DNA from: Ruminococcaceae bacterium UBA5396
GTDB taxonomy: Bacteria; Bacillota; Clostridia; Oscillospirales; Acutalibacteraceae
DNA: 23,620 bases
Assembly: GCA_002410715.1 (NCBI GenBank)
Contig: DHOG01000061.1
Span: forward strand, 1-23,620
Direction: 5' to 3'
The position numbers and the translations under genes were made by a program. How positions within the stretch are numbered: position 1 is the stretch's first letter; each line of letters opens with the position of its first letter. Under the pieces are notes generated by a model. That model was not told the origin of the DNA. It saw only the letters and a list, made by a program, of their open reading frames with translations, and searched no databases. This document shows positions 8,590 through 16,639 of the stretch, in pieces.

Positions 8590-8841
8590 TTGAGAACTAA
8601 AAACTCCCTGATCCTTGTCTTTTTATTGCTTTCGGCTTTGGTGCTTTCGACACTGATCGGTACCCTTACCCAAAATGTCAGCTATCTTAAATGGCTGACC
8701 TGGGGCGACAGCATTGGATTTGACACGGTGAACTTGGATCTGTCCATCATTAAACTGAGCCTGTCATTTTATATGCAAACCAATGTGCTTCAGGTCATTT
8801 TAATTGCGTCATCTCTACTGCTGTTTAAGAAAATAAGATAG
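8590..8841 (+). CDS. DUF4321-like small membrane protein
   Basis: An 83-aa protein with two hydrophobic segments (about 7-26 and 62-79) and a central stretch SIGFDTVNLDLSIIKLSLSF. The pattern of a short N-terminal helix, a Gly-Phe/Leu-Asp-Leu strand-like centre and a C-terminal helix ending in basic residues matches DUF4321 proteins, which typically sit next to maf and mreB in Clostridia, as here. Function unknown; the location suggests a link to envelope growth but that is inference. The start is TTG at 8590: in-frame codons just upstream are stops, the nearby ATGs are out of frame, and AAGGGA lies about 10 nt upstream. Confidence 0.82.
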   Translation: MRTKNSLILVFLLLSALVLSTLIGTLTQNVSYLKWLTWGDSIGFDTVNLDLSIIKLSLSFYMQTNVLQVILIASSLLLFKKIR

Positions 8842-8873
8842 GTCAGGCTTTTCAGAGAAAGGATACGATCTGT

Positions 8874-9446
8874 ATGGAAGAAGTGATCCTTGCATCTGCA
8901 TCTCCGCGGCGGCAGGAAATCCTGAAACTACTCGATATTCCCTTTACTGTCTTACCCTCGACAGATGAATGTCAAGTTGACACCTCTCTGCCTATATCAG
9001 AAGCAGTCTTAAAGGTTGCCCAAAAAAAAGCCGAGGGGATCGCCAAGCTCCATCCCAATCGAACGGTGATCGGCGCTGATACCGTCGTAACCGTAAACGG
9101 ACAGATACTGGGGAAACCCAAGGATGAACGGCAGGCGGCTGAAATGCTCGGTATGCTCAGCGGACGCGTGCACCGAGTTTACACCGCCGTATGGGTGTGC
9201 AAACCCGGGCATCCAGACCGAGGCGGCGGCTTTACCGATGCTGCAAAGGTGGATTTCTATCCGTTAACTCGGGAGGAGATAAACGATTACATTGCAACCG
9301 GCGAACCGATGGACAAGTCCGGAGGCTATGGCATTCAGGGCAGAGGGCTTCGCTTCATACGCTCCATTTGCGGCGATTTCTATACTGTCATGGGACTTCC
9401 CGGCGCGCGGTTGTGGCGGTTTTTAAAAAATTATGACTGCGCTTAG
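8874..9446 (+). CDS. maf: Maf family nucleotide pyrophosphatase
   Basis: Maf proteins hydrolyse non-canonical or modified nucleoside triphosphates (dTTP/UTP or m7GTP type) and were first described as septum-formation inhibitors. The 190-aa sequence has the substrate-binding N-terminus LASASPRRQEIL (6-17), the GADTVV block (67-72) with catalytic D69, KPKDERQAAEML (81-92), GRVHRVYTAV (97-106) and the C-terminal DKSGGYGIQG region. Full length, ATG start preceded by GAAAGGA. Its place between a DUF4321 gene and mreBCD is the standard Firmicute arrangement. Confidence 0.95.
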   Translation: MEEVILASASPRRQEILKLLDIPFTVLPSTDECQVDTSLPISEAVLKVAQKKAEGIAKLHPNRTVIGADTVVTVNGQILGKPKDERQAAEMLGMLSGRVHRVYTAVWVCKPGHPDRGGGFTDAAKVDFYPLTREEINDYIATGEPMDKSGGYGIQGRGLRFIRSICGDFYTVMGLPGARLWRFLKNYDCA

Positions 9447-9523
9447 AGATAAGTATTAAGGATTCTTTTTACCATCTCAAATAACAACAAAACCAGCCGA
9501 AAATAAAAATTATTAAAATTTTA

Positions 9524-9552
9524 TTGTGAAATTCCATGTTACGGTATATAAT
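9524..9552 (+). promoter_or_regulatory. sigma-A-type promoter of mreB
   Basis: TTGTGA (9524-9529), a 17-nt spacer and a perfect TATAAT (9547-9552). It lies in the 253-nt gap between maf and mreB and would give a leader of about 140 nt that contains two consecutive hairpins. Confidence 0.75.
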
Positions 9553-9588
9553 ATGAAATTAGCAGTGTCCAATCAGGCAAATCCGGTA

Positions 9589-9630
9589 TAGACGTAAAAT
9601 ATTCGTCTAAACTTCTAATATTAAGAAGTT
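9589..9630 (+). other. two consecutive hairpins in the mreB 5' leader
   Basis: TAGACG (9589-9594) pairs with CGTCTA (9604-9609), loop 9 nt. Directly after, AACTTCT (9610-9616) pairs with AGAAGTT (9624-9630), loop 7 nt. The two stems abut with no linker. Neither is followed by a clear T-run. They could modulate mreB mRNA stability or translation; this is inference. Confidence 0.45.
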
Positions 9631-9699
9631 ACTGTATTTCTTACCAGGACCGATATAAATACAGGAGTGTTCCCGGAAATCAGGAAAGGAAGAAACAAC

Positions 9700-10710
9700 A
9701 TGATTTTTAACCGCGATATTGGTATTGATCTCGGCACGGCCAATACACTTGTTTATGTCAAAGGTAAAGACATTGTAATCCGTGAGCCTTCGGTGGTCGC
9801 AGTCGATGTGAAAACCGACACAGTACTCGCTGTAGGCACAGAAGCCAAGGAAATGATTGGTCGCACACCCGGTTCCATATCGGCTGTTCGCCCACTTAAG
9901 GACGGTGTAATCGCTGATTTTGACGTCACCTCCGATATGCTCAAGCATTTTATTCACAAAGCAATGCACTCTACATTCCTGAATCGCCCGCGCGTCATCG
10001 TCTGCATTCCATCCGGTGTCACCGAGGTAGAGCGCCGTGCCGTAGACGAGGCTGTACGAAGCGCAGGTGCCAAGGATGTTGAACTGATCGCTGAGCCCAT
10101 GGCAGCTGCAATTGGTGCGGGTCTGCGTGTAGATGAAGCTGCCGGCTGCATGATCGTAGATATCGGCGGCGGCACCTCAGAAGTCGCGGTTATTTCACTT
10201 GGCGATATTGTTACTTCCTGCTCCGTCCGCACAGCGGGTGACGATTTTGACGAGGGAATTATTTCATACATCAAAAAGAAATACAACCTGCTGATTGGTG
10301 AGCGTACTGCAGAGGATATAAAGATTAAACTCGGCTCTGCCTTTCCCGGAGGGGAAGAATCCTCAATGGAAGTCAAGGGACGCAACCAGCTTGACGGACT
10401 GCCTAAGAACATCACCGTATCCTCCGAGGAGATACGCGAGGCTTTAGCAGATCCCGTAGGCGCAATCGTGGATGCCATCCGCTATTCACTTGAAAACACA
10501 CCGCCCGAGCTGGCAGCAGACATAATCGATAATGGAATCATGCTGACGGGCGGCGGCGCACTTCTGCGCTCCATTGACCTGTTGATCAATCGCGAGACAG
10601 GCATGCCGGTGCACATTGCCGAAGATCCGCTGGATTGTGTTGTAAACGGCACAGGTAAATGTCTTGACCTTGGTATCGTCAGCAATTTCAGAACACGCCG
10701 CTCCCGCTGA
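9700..10710 (+). CDS. mreB: rod shape-determining protein MreB (actin homologue)
   Basis: MreB filaments under the inner membrane guide lateral peptidoglycan synthesis with MreC, MreD, RodA and PBP2. The sequence shows the actin-fold ATP-binding motifs: phosphate-1 DLGTANT (10-16), phosphate-2 DIGGGTSEV (154-162) and the adenosine motif LTGGGALL toward the C-terminus, plus [13 protein letters not shown]. At 336 aa it is a typical length. I chose ATG 9700 over the longer GTG start at 9667 because AAAGGA lies 9 nt upstream of 9700 and [12 protein letters not shown] is the usual N-terminus. MreC, MreD and a class B PBP follow, so this is the mreB of the cluster rather than a stand-alone mbl. Confidence 0.97.
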   Translation: MIFNRDIGIDLGTANTLVYVKGKDIVIREPSVVAVDVKTDTVLAVGTEAKEMIGRTPGSISAVRPLKDGVIADFDVTSDMLKHFIHKAMHSTFLNRPRVIVCIPSGVTEVERRAVDEAVRSAGAKDVELIAEPMAAAIGAGLRVDEAAGCMIVDIGGGTSEVAVISLGDIVTSCSVRTAGDDFDEGIISYIKKKYNLLIGERTAEDIKIKLGSAFPGGEESSMEVKGRNQLDGLPKNITVSSEEIREALADPVGAIVDAIRYSLENTPPELAADIIDNGIMLTGGGALLRSIDLLINRETGMPVHIAEDPLDCVVNGTGKCLDLGIVSNFRTRRSR

Positions 10711-10803
10711 CAGGTTGTTTACGCTCATAAAAAGGAACCCCGAGACAGCGTTCCAACAATATGTAAAAAGTCGTCCAAATGGGGAATGAATGAATATCAC
10801 AGT

Positions 10804-10838
10804 ACGCCCCGCTTCCGCAGGTTGCGGGTGCGGGGCGT
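10804..10838 (+). terminator. strong hairpin after mreB
   Basis: ACGCCCCGC (10804-10812) pairs with GCGGGGCGT (10830-10838). Inside, CCGCA (10815-10819) pairs with TGCGG (10823-10827) around a GGT loop, so the stem is nearly continuous with one small internal loop. TTTGTCT overlaps and follows the 3' arm. It would be a plausible terminator or attenuator between mreB and mreC. Confidence 0.55.
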
Positions 10839-10861
10839 TTGTCTAACCATCTAACATAACC

Positions 10862-10892
10862 ACCTTCCCCCACGGCAGCCGCGGGGGAAGGT
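10862..10892. repeat. second GC-rich hairpin just before mreC
   Basis: ACCTTCCCCC (10862-10871) pairs with GGGGGAAGGT (10883-10892), a perfect 10-bp stem, with a further CGG/CCG pairing inside. TTTATAAAAAAG follows, and the mreC ribosome binding site lies 12 nt beyond. It could be a terminator with a poor T-run, or a palindromic intergenic repeat. Confidence 0.5.
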
Positions 10893-10915
10893 TTATAAAA
10901 AAGCAGGAGGACGCC

Positions 10916-11761
10916 GTGAAGAACTTTATAAAAAGCGCCGCATTCAAGGCGTTAGCTGCAGTTGCCTTGTTTCTGGTAGGGATCATGATCTATGCCGCTT
11001 CAACCGGGGGCGTGGCAACCATTCCCGCTACCATAACCGGCGCAATCGTAACACCGCTCCAGTCGCTCGGGGCAGGTATTTCCAACGGATTTCATAATTT
11101 TATTGGTATTTTTACCGACTCAAACACGCTAAAAAAAGAAAATAACAAGCTCCAAGATGAAATCAACCATCTGCGGAAAAATCAGGTGGAGCTTGACGAG
11201 CTGCGCCGTATGAACGAATATTACCGCCAGTATCTTGAGCTGAAAGAACTGAACCCTGACTATAAATTTGCCGACTGCAGAATTATTGCGGTAGATACCA
11301 ATAATAAGTACGGCAATTTCACCATAAATGTAGGAATGCTAAGCGGAGTAAAGGTTGGTCAGCCGGTCATTTCACCGGAGGGTCTTGTGGGCAAGGTTTA
11401 CGAGGTCGGAATGAATTATGCGAATGTACGCACCATACTGGATCCCGCCACACAGGTGCCGGCTTATGTAAGCCGTGCCGACAGCGGAGGTGTGACCGGC
11501 GGCTCACTCTCTCTTGCCAAAGATGGGAAAATGCGCCTTAACTATCTTCCCCGAAACAACGGAGTCGCTCCGGGCGATTATGTGATTACTTCGGGGAAGG
11601 GTGAAATATATCCACGACAACTGCAGATAGGCACTGTTACCGAGGTTATATCTGAATCCGATGGACTTACCATGTATGCAATCATTGAACCATTTGCCGA
11701 CATACGCAATTTAACCAATGTTTTTGTTATTACAAACTTTGAAGGAAAAAGCGCGGAGTAG
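10916..11761 (+). CDS. mreC: rod shape-determining protein MreC
   Basis: MreC is a bitopic membrane protein that links MreB and MreD to the elongation PBP. The 281-aa protein has an N-terminal membrane helix (about 11-30), a coiled coil (about 70-115, with NTLKKENNKLQDEINHLRK), and the extracytoplasmic beta-barrel region with VGMLSGVKVGQPVISPEGLVG and a later GVAPGDYVITSGKGEIYP block, both characteristic of MreC. The start is GTG, preceded by AGGAGG (10905-10910) with 5-nt spacing. The 205-nt gap after mreB contains two large hairpins, unusual inside this normally tight operon. Confidence 0.95.
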   Translation: MKNFIKSAAFKALAAVALFLVGIMIYAASTGGVATIPATITGAIVTPLQSLGAGISNGFHNFIGIFTDSNTLKKENNKLQDEINHLRKNQVELDELRRMNEYYRQYLELKELNPDYKFADCRIIAVDTNNKYGNFTINVGMLSGVKVGQPVISPEGLVGKVYEVGMNYANVRTILDPATQVPAYVSRADSGGVTGGSLSLAKDGKMRLNYLPRNNGVAPGDYVITSGKGEIYPRQLQIGTVTEVISESDGLTMYAIIEPFADIRNLTNVFVITNFEGKSAE

Positions 11762-11801
11762 ATTAATAACCATACAATAAAGATAAATGATAACAAAGAT
11801 T

Positions 11802-11827
11802 CCGGGCGCGCAATGCGCGCCCCTACA
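11802..11827. repeat. short palindromic repeat (TAGGGGC family), copy 1
   Basis: GGGCGCGC (11804-11811) and GCGCGCCC (11815-11822) form a perfect 8-bp stem around AAT, followed by CTACA. Read on the minus strand it starts TGTAGGGGCGCGC. It shares the TAGGGGC edge with the longer elements at 15009 and 23461, and fills the mreC-mreD gap. Confidence 0.55.
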
Positions 11828-11847
11828 GGTTGATGGGAGGTGGGGCA

Positions 11848-12399
11848 ATGAAGTACAGAGGCAGGCTGGGTGCCAGTCATTTAATTAAGCGCCTGAGCAG
11901 CCGCTACCTGAAATGGACAGCTTACGGTCTTATTATTCTGCTTACAACCATTTTACAGTCACTCCCCCACTTTCCGCCCGAAATCGGCGGTGCCAGACCG
12001 ACGCTTATTATTCCCGTTGTGGTTTGCATCGCGATGTTTGAAGGTCCCGTGGGTGGAGCGGCTGCCGGCGTGGCAGGAGGCATTTTGTGGGATGTATTTT
12101 CCGACCGTCTTCTGGGTTTTAACGCTCTGCTTCTGCTCATCATTTGCTGCATCTGCGGTTTGTTGTCCCAGCTTTTGATTCGCAATAATCTTATATCATC
12201 CATGCTCATGGCTGCCGCTGCTTTGGTTTTTCATAGTCTGATTGACTGGTTTATTTATGATCTTATGCTGGAAAACGATCAGGCGCTGAATGTGCTGCTG
12301 TGGTTTACCTTGCCGGGTTTTATTTATTCCTTGATTCTTACGCCCCTGCTATACTATGTGATTTATTCCGTAGCAAAGCTGCTGCGAAACCGTGAGTAG
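11848..12399 (+). CDS. mreD: rod shape-determining protein MreD
   Basis: MreD is the small polytopic membrane partner of MreC. The predicted 183-aa protein is very hydrophobic with about five to six membrane segments, and has the family hallmarks of an early TTILQSLPHFP region, RPTLIIPVVVCIAMFEGP, and a GGILWDVFSDRLLGFNAL block resembling the GLLxDxxxGxxLG motif. The upstream in-frame TTG at 11830 and ATG at 11833 were rejected because GGGAGGTG (11835-11842) is ideally placed for the ATG at 11848. Location between mreC and a class B PBP confirms the call. Confidence 0.9.
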   Translation: MKYRGRLGASHLIKRLSSRYLKWTAYGLIILLTTILQSLPHFPPEIGGARPTLIIPVVVCIAMFEGPVGGAAAGVAGGILWDVFSDRLLGFNALLLLIICCICGLLSQLLIRNNLISSMLMAAAALVFHSLIDWFIYDLMLENDQALNVLLWFTLPGFIYSLILTPLLYYVIYSVAKLLRNRE

Positions 12400-12473
12400 A
12401 AACACACGCATTTAAAAGAGGTTTCATTCCTTTTCAGGGATATATAGCCTCGGAAAGGACATTGGCAGATACT

Positions 12474-14516
12474 ATGCAACAATACAATTCAAATCCGATA
12501 AAACGACGTGCTTTTGCACTGGTGCTTGTTCTTGTGCTTGTTTTCGGGGGCTATTCAATACGCCTGTTTCAGATTCAGATTGTAGATGGTGAGGAATATG
12601 CTAGGGCTGCAAGCAAGGAAGATAATATTACAGTCCCGATTCAGGCATCACGTGGAGAAATCGTAGATCGATATCTTACTCCAATGGCTGTGAACCGCAC
12701 CAGCTTTTCTATTGTATTCGATTCCGCCTTCTTTCCGACTTCCAAAAGTACGGAAGGACAGAAATTGCAAAATGATATTATATTGTCATTAGCCTGGCTG
12801 CTTACATCCGAAAAATGTGAGTGGATCGACACCTTGCCAATCTCCAAGACGAAACCTTATAAATTTTCCGAGAATGGAAAAAGCGTTTCGGCCCTTAAAG
12901 GCAAAATCGGCATGGCGGACTACTCGACAGCTGAGCAATGCATGAAGGAAATGGTGAAAAGATACTTACTGAGCGGCTATACGGATGAAGAGCAACGAAT
13001 CGCTGCGGGCGTACGCTATGAAATGGAAACACGCCAGTTTTCTATCACCAACCCCTATACGTTTTCAAACGACGTAACCGAGGACACCTATAATATTATA
13101 CTTGAGAACAGCGCAAATTACCCGGGCGTGAATGTACAAGCAACGCCGGTACGCGAATATGTCAGCAAACGGGTGGGTGCGCATCTTCTCGGAACCGTCA
13201 CCTCAATTTATCCCGGTGAGTATGCCGAACTAAAATCCAAAGGCTACAAGCTGAATGATACGATTGGCCGGAGCGGAATTGAGCAGGCTCTGGAAAGCGA
13301 GCTTCGCGGTACGAATGGTGTTAACACAGTAACCAAGGATACCGGCGGCACGGTTGTTGAAAAAAAGCAAACCACCCCTCCGATCCCGGGTAATACGGTG
13401 GTTCTGACATTAGATTATGGGTTACAAAAGAAATCACAGGACGAGATGAATAAAGCAATTTCGGAGCTTCGCAGCCGACCGAAAAATGTTAAAAACAACG
13501 GTCATGATGTCCGCAGCGGTTCTGTGGTCATGCTGGATGTTAAAAGCGGGGGGGTTCTGGTTTCGGCAAGCTGGCCGGATTTTGATCTCTCGACATATAA
13601 CAAAGAATACGGCAAGTTGATTAATAATAAAGATAAACCACTGTTTAATCGGGCGCTTTTCGGAGCATTTGCCTGCGGTTCTACAATGAAGCCCGGCGTT
13701 GCGCTTGCTGGAATCACCGAAGGACTTATCAATAAAGGCTCTGCTCCGATAGCCTGCCGCACAGAATACAAATATTATAAAAATTTAACCCTGTATTGTA
13801 TGGGCTATCACGGACATATAAGTGTTGTGGATGCCATTGCGAAATCATGTAACGTTTTCTTTTACGATCTAGGCCGTCGGCTCGGTATTGATAAAATGAA
13901 TGAATACTCCATTCATTACGGTCTTGGACAAAAAACCGGTATAGAAATTGGCGAGACCGAAGGTGTTCTTGCAGGAAAAGCCCACAGCAAAGCCGTAGGA
14001 AAGCTATGGTATCCTGCCGATAACAGCACTGCCGCAATCGGTCAGTCGGATAACCTGTTCACTCCCATTCAGCTCGCATCCTATGCAATGACGCTTGCCA
14101 ACGATGGTGTCCGTTATAAAACCCACCTTGTAAAGAGCATCAGAAGCTACGACGGAACCGAAAAGGTGGTAGAACCGGAGATTGCATCAAAAGCAAAACT
14201 GTCCAAAGAAGCAATTAACGCTGTGCGTGACGGTATGGTTAAAGCAGCGAAATCCGGAACTGCAAGTCAATTTGCAACTGCGAAATACACAGTTGCAGCC
14301 AAAACCGGAACGGCACAGCTTGTTGAAAGCAGATCGGATCACGGCGTGTTCATTGCGTATGCCCCCGCAGAAAAGCCTGAAGTGGCAATTGCAGTGGTAC
14401 TTGAAAACGGAACATCCAGACCAACCACCAATCTTGCTAAGGCAATCCTGGATTACTATTTTGCATCCAAAAGTGAAGGCCTTGCTCCAACACCTCAGGG
14501 TGTGCTGTTACCATAA
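12474..14516 (+). CDS. mrdA: class B penicillin-binding protein (PBP2-type transpeptidase)
   Basis: A DD-transpeptidase that cross-links peptidoglycan during elongation. An N-terminal membrane helix (about 12-33) is followed by a PBP dimerisation domain (SRGEIVDR is its typical opening) and a transpeptidase domain with all three active-site motifs: STMK with nucleophile S403, SCN at 458-460 and KTG at 610-612 (numbering from this ATG). The protein is about 680 aa, normal for PBP2. The start is uncertain: the in-frame TTG at 12462 is only 2-3 nt from GGAAAGGA (12452-12459), while the ATG at 12474 is about 14 nt from it. It follows mreD as expected. No clear terminator follows. Confidence 0.94.
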   Translation: MQQYNSNPIKRRAFALVLVLVLVFGGYSIRLFQIQIVDGEEYARAASKEDNITVPIQASRGEIVDRYLTPMAVNRTSFSIVFDSAFFPTSKSTEGQKLQNDIILSLAWLLTSEKCEWIDTLPISKTKPYKFSENGKSVSALKGKIGMADYSTAEQCMKEMVKRYLLSGYTDEEQRIAAGVRYEMETRQFSITNPYTFSNDVTEDTYNIILENSANYPGVNVQATPVREYVSKRVGAHLLGTVTSIYPGEYAELKSKGYKLNDTIGRSGIEQALESELRGTNGVNTVTKDTGGTVVEKKQTTPPIPGNTVVLTLDYGLQKKSQDEMNKAISELRSRPKNVKNNGHDVRSGSVVMLDVKSGGVLVSASWPDFDLSTYNKEYGKLINNKDKPLFNRALFGAFACGSTMKPGVALAGITEGLINKGSAPIACRTEYKYYKNLTLYCMGYHGHISVVDAIAKSCNVFFYDLGRRLGIDKMNEYSIHYGLGQKTGIEIGETEGVLAGKAHSKAVGKLWYPADNSTAAIGQSDNLFTPIQLASYAMTLANDGVRYKTHLVKSIRSYDGTEKVVEPEIASKAKLSKEAINAVRDGMVKAAKSGTASQFATAKYTVAAKTGTAQLVESRSDHGVFIAYAPAEKPEVAIAVVLENGTSRPTTNLAKAILDYYFASKSEGLAPTPQGVLLP

Positions 14517-14675
14517 CGGGGCTGCCCTGAAAAATATTCATTAAATTTTAATATAAAATATAATTTATATGATATTATATGAATAATAATTGGAGAACAA
14601 GGAGTGAGCCGATTCAATTATTGTAAGAAGCAGCAATTAAACATGATATAAAAAGAAAAGAAAGGAATGTTTTGA

Positions 14676-14837
14676 ATGAAAAAGTATGTATGTTCTGTAT
14701 GCGGCTATGAATATGATCCGGCTATCGGTGTGGAGGAGCAGGATATTGCCCCCGGCACAGCATTTGAGGATCTTTCGGATGATTTTGTATGTCCCGTATG
14801 TGGTGTAGGCAAAGAAATGTTTGAACCCGTCGAATAA
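14676..14837 (+). CDS. rubredoxin
   Basis: A 53-aa iron protein that carries single electrons through an Fe(Cys)4 site. The two Cys pairs are exactly placed: [10 protein letters not shown] (C6, C9) and [13 protein letters not shown] (C39, C42), and the middle has the typical [14 protein letters not shown]. The ATG is preceded by AAAGGA (14661-14666) with 9-nt spacing. A strong terminator follows at 14902-14949, and the upstream region is very AT-rich with several -10-like stretches, so the gene is probably monocistronic. Known partners of rubredoxins include superoxide reductase, rubrerythrin and flavodiiron proteins; the dfx gene of this window is a candidate partner. Confidence 0.96.
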   Translation: MKKYVCSVCGYEYDPAIGVEEQDIAPGTAFEDLSDDFVCPVCGVGKEMFEPVE

Positions 14838-14901
14838 TTTATTGTTTACGATTGGTATAAAATCCTCGGCTATCAGCCCAGAGTAGTTGAGCTTTTAGTT
14901 G

Positions 14902-14949
14902 AAAACAGCACCGCGGAATGGTTAATTTTCCGCGGTGCTGTTTTGTTTT
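14902..14949 (+). terminator. strong intrinsic terminator after rubredoxin
   Basis: AAAACAGCACCGCGGAA (14902-14918) pairs perfectly with TTCCGCGGTGCTGTTTT (14928-14944), a 17-bp stem with a 9-nt loop, followed by GTTTT. It may also serve the minus-strand ABC operon, since the outer A/T pairs give a T-run on both strands. Confidence 0.92.
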
Positions 14950-15008
14950 AAGTTGTGTGTAGCAGTCATCGTGCCGCCAGTGATTTGGGGTTGAGCCAAA
15001 TCGAGCTA

Positions 15009-15063
15009 GGGTGGGACACTTGGTTATACAACCAAAAACCATGTAGGGCAATTCACCCACCCG
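15009..15063. repeat. palindromic intergenic element (TAGGGGC family), copy 2
   Basis: Outer arms GGGTGGG (15009-15015) and CCCACCC (15056-15062) enclose an inner hairpin TTGGTT (15020-15025)/AACCAA (15030-15035) and the string GTAGGGCAATTC just before the right arm. The same string before a right arm occurs at 23496 in an element with different arm sequences. It lies between two transcription units. Confidence 0.5.
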
Positions 15064-15067
15064 TCTT

Positions 15068-16639
15068 TTATTTCACATCCCTGCGGCAAAAGCTGTCATG
15101 TGCAATCCACAGGAAGCATACCGTATACACAGCTAAAACGGCAACCGAGAAACCCAGCGTCATGGTACCGTCAACCATACTCGACATCCCACCCATAAAA
15201 GCCGAACTGGCAGATGGCAGATAGGATGAAAGCTCTGTATTTGAAAATAGAAGAAACTTGATCCCTGGAAGCACCTTGCCTTGGCTTACCACACTGAGAA
15301 TCCCCATCACAATATTTCCGCCGAACATCAGCATCATGGTAGCGGCAATGGATATCGCGCTTTTTCTTGTAACAACCGACATCATCATGGCAAGCGCACC
15401 ATAGGTAAGAACCGGCAGCACCAATATCAAAAATCTCAAAACAATATACAACAGATACGGCAACTGAACCACACTGCCGAAAACAGATATAACCTGCATG
15501 GAACCGATACCCTTAAAGGCGGTAAACACACCACTAAAAATAAATGCCAGCGCAAAATTTAAAGCCAGTGCAATGGCAGTCAGCTCCATCATCAGTATGG
15601 TTTTGGACCAAAAAATCTTGTTTCGCTTGTGGGGTGTAATTAATAGCATCTTAATGGTGCCGCTTCCGTATTCGGATGCGAATATCCCCCCCGCATATAC
15701 AATCAGCAGGATTGAAATTAGGCTAATCTCGGAGGCAGAACTCTCCAGCAACCCCAAAAATGAATTATAGGAAATCGGGGCTGTATTGGTACTCAGGCGT
15801 TTCAAGGCTACATTTATATCCTGTTCCAGATTTCTAATTCGATTTTTAGTAAGCAAGTTGCCATTTTCATCCTCGCCCCGAAGCACACTCAGCTTGTTCT
15901 GACGTATGGTCTCAATTTCGCGGCTTTTCCATAAAAAATCATTATTTTCTTGGTTAGGGCCATAGCCTCTATAATAAAGATTGTTATTAATATCCGAAAT
16001 CGGTACAATGTTATGCTGGCGGTAAAGCTCGTACATCTCAATATTAACCTGCTTCTCTTGATCCGAATTTGAACCAATCAATCCGCTTTTGATATCATCA
16101 ATTTTAAAGTCAATAAACTTTCTCCAGTCATTGGATTTCAGAATAGACTGCAGCTTTTCCATCCGTTCCTGACGTTCCCCGTCTGTCATATTGCGGTTTT
16201 CGGCATAGCCATACTCCATACCGGGTTTTGCCCAATCTCCGTGTTGGATGATTGGCTTACCTTCATTTTGTTTCTGCCCCGGTATCTCACCTTTAGATAA
16301 CTGTTCGGCTTTCAGATTGTAGTATTCAAAAACCAAATCGGTTCGCCAGTCCTGGGGAGAGATGTTGTTTTCCAGAAGATATTTCAGTGCCTCGATTGAC
16401 TGTGCGGTATATATCTCCTCGGGGTTCTCTTTCAGTTGGCCGTTCAGATCCTCAAGACCCCAATTATATTGCTCCTGCCAGGAGGGACTATAACCTCCGG
16501 CGCTCCGAAACATGAGTTTGTTGATAACCAGACTAAAAAGGGTGAGCAGCACGATGACACCCATCAATACCCAGGTGGAAGGTTTTTTATAAAGCTTTAG
16601 CCGCTCGTTTTTTAAAAGCACATAATGATTAGCCAACAA
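15068..16639 (-). CDS. ABC-2 type transporter permease
   Basis: Membrane component of an ABC exporter whose ATPase is the gene immediately upstream. The 523-aa protein has one N-terminal helix (about 24-46), a large hydrophilic extracytoplasmic region (about 47-290), then a cluster of five to six helices (from about 300 to the end) beginning with FASEYGSGTIKMLLITPHKRNKIFWSK. That segment (GTIKMLL...RNKIFWSK) is characteristic of ABC-2 permeases of the BcrB/NatB/lantibiotic-immunity kind. The start is TTG at 16639, preceded by GGGAGGGGG at 5-nt spacing, and overlaps the ATPase gene by 11 nt, suggesting translational coupling. The substrate cannot be told. Confidence 0.88.
   Translation of the reverse strand: MLANHYVLLKNERLKLYKKPSTWVLMGVIVLLTLFSLVINKLMFRSAGGYSPSWQEQYNWGLEDLNGQLKENPEEIYTAQSIEALKYLLENNISPQDWRTDLVFEYYNLKAEQLSKGEIPGQKQNEGKPIIQHGDWAKPGMEYGYAENRNMTDGERQERMEKLQSILKSNDWRKFIDFKIDDIKSGLIGSNSDQEKQVNIEMYELYRQHNIVPISDINNNLYYRGYGPNQENNDFLWKSREIETIRQNKLSVLRGEDENGNLLTKNRIRNLEQDINVALKRLSTNTAPISYNSFLGLLESSASEISLISILLIVYAGGIFASEYGSGTIKMLLITPHKRNKIFWSKTILMMELTAIALALNFALAFIFSGVFTAFKGIGSMQVISVFGSVVQLPYLLYIVLRFLILVLPVLTYGALAMMMSVVTRKSAISIAATMMLMFGGNIVMGILSVVSQGKVLPGIKFLLFSNTELSSYLPSASSAFMGGMSSMVDGTMTLGFSVAVLAVYTVCFLWIAHDSFCRRDVK

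Noticed and set aside
9667..9699. upstream GTG extension of mreB
   Set aside because: No ribosome binding site at the right distance, and the added residues are not part of the usual MreB N-terminus; ATG 9700 has a good site.
9954..10478. 174-aa minus-strand open frame
   Set aside because: Antisense to mreB; a serine/arginine-rich, low-information translation typical of a shadow frame.
15281..15770. plus-strand frames antisense to the permease
   Set aside because: Shadow frames; the minus strand encodes a coherent membrane protein with a coupled start.
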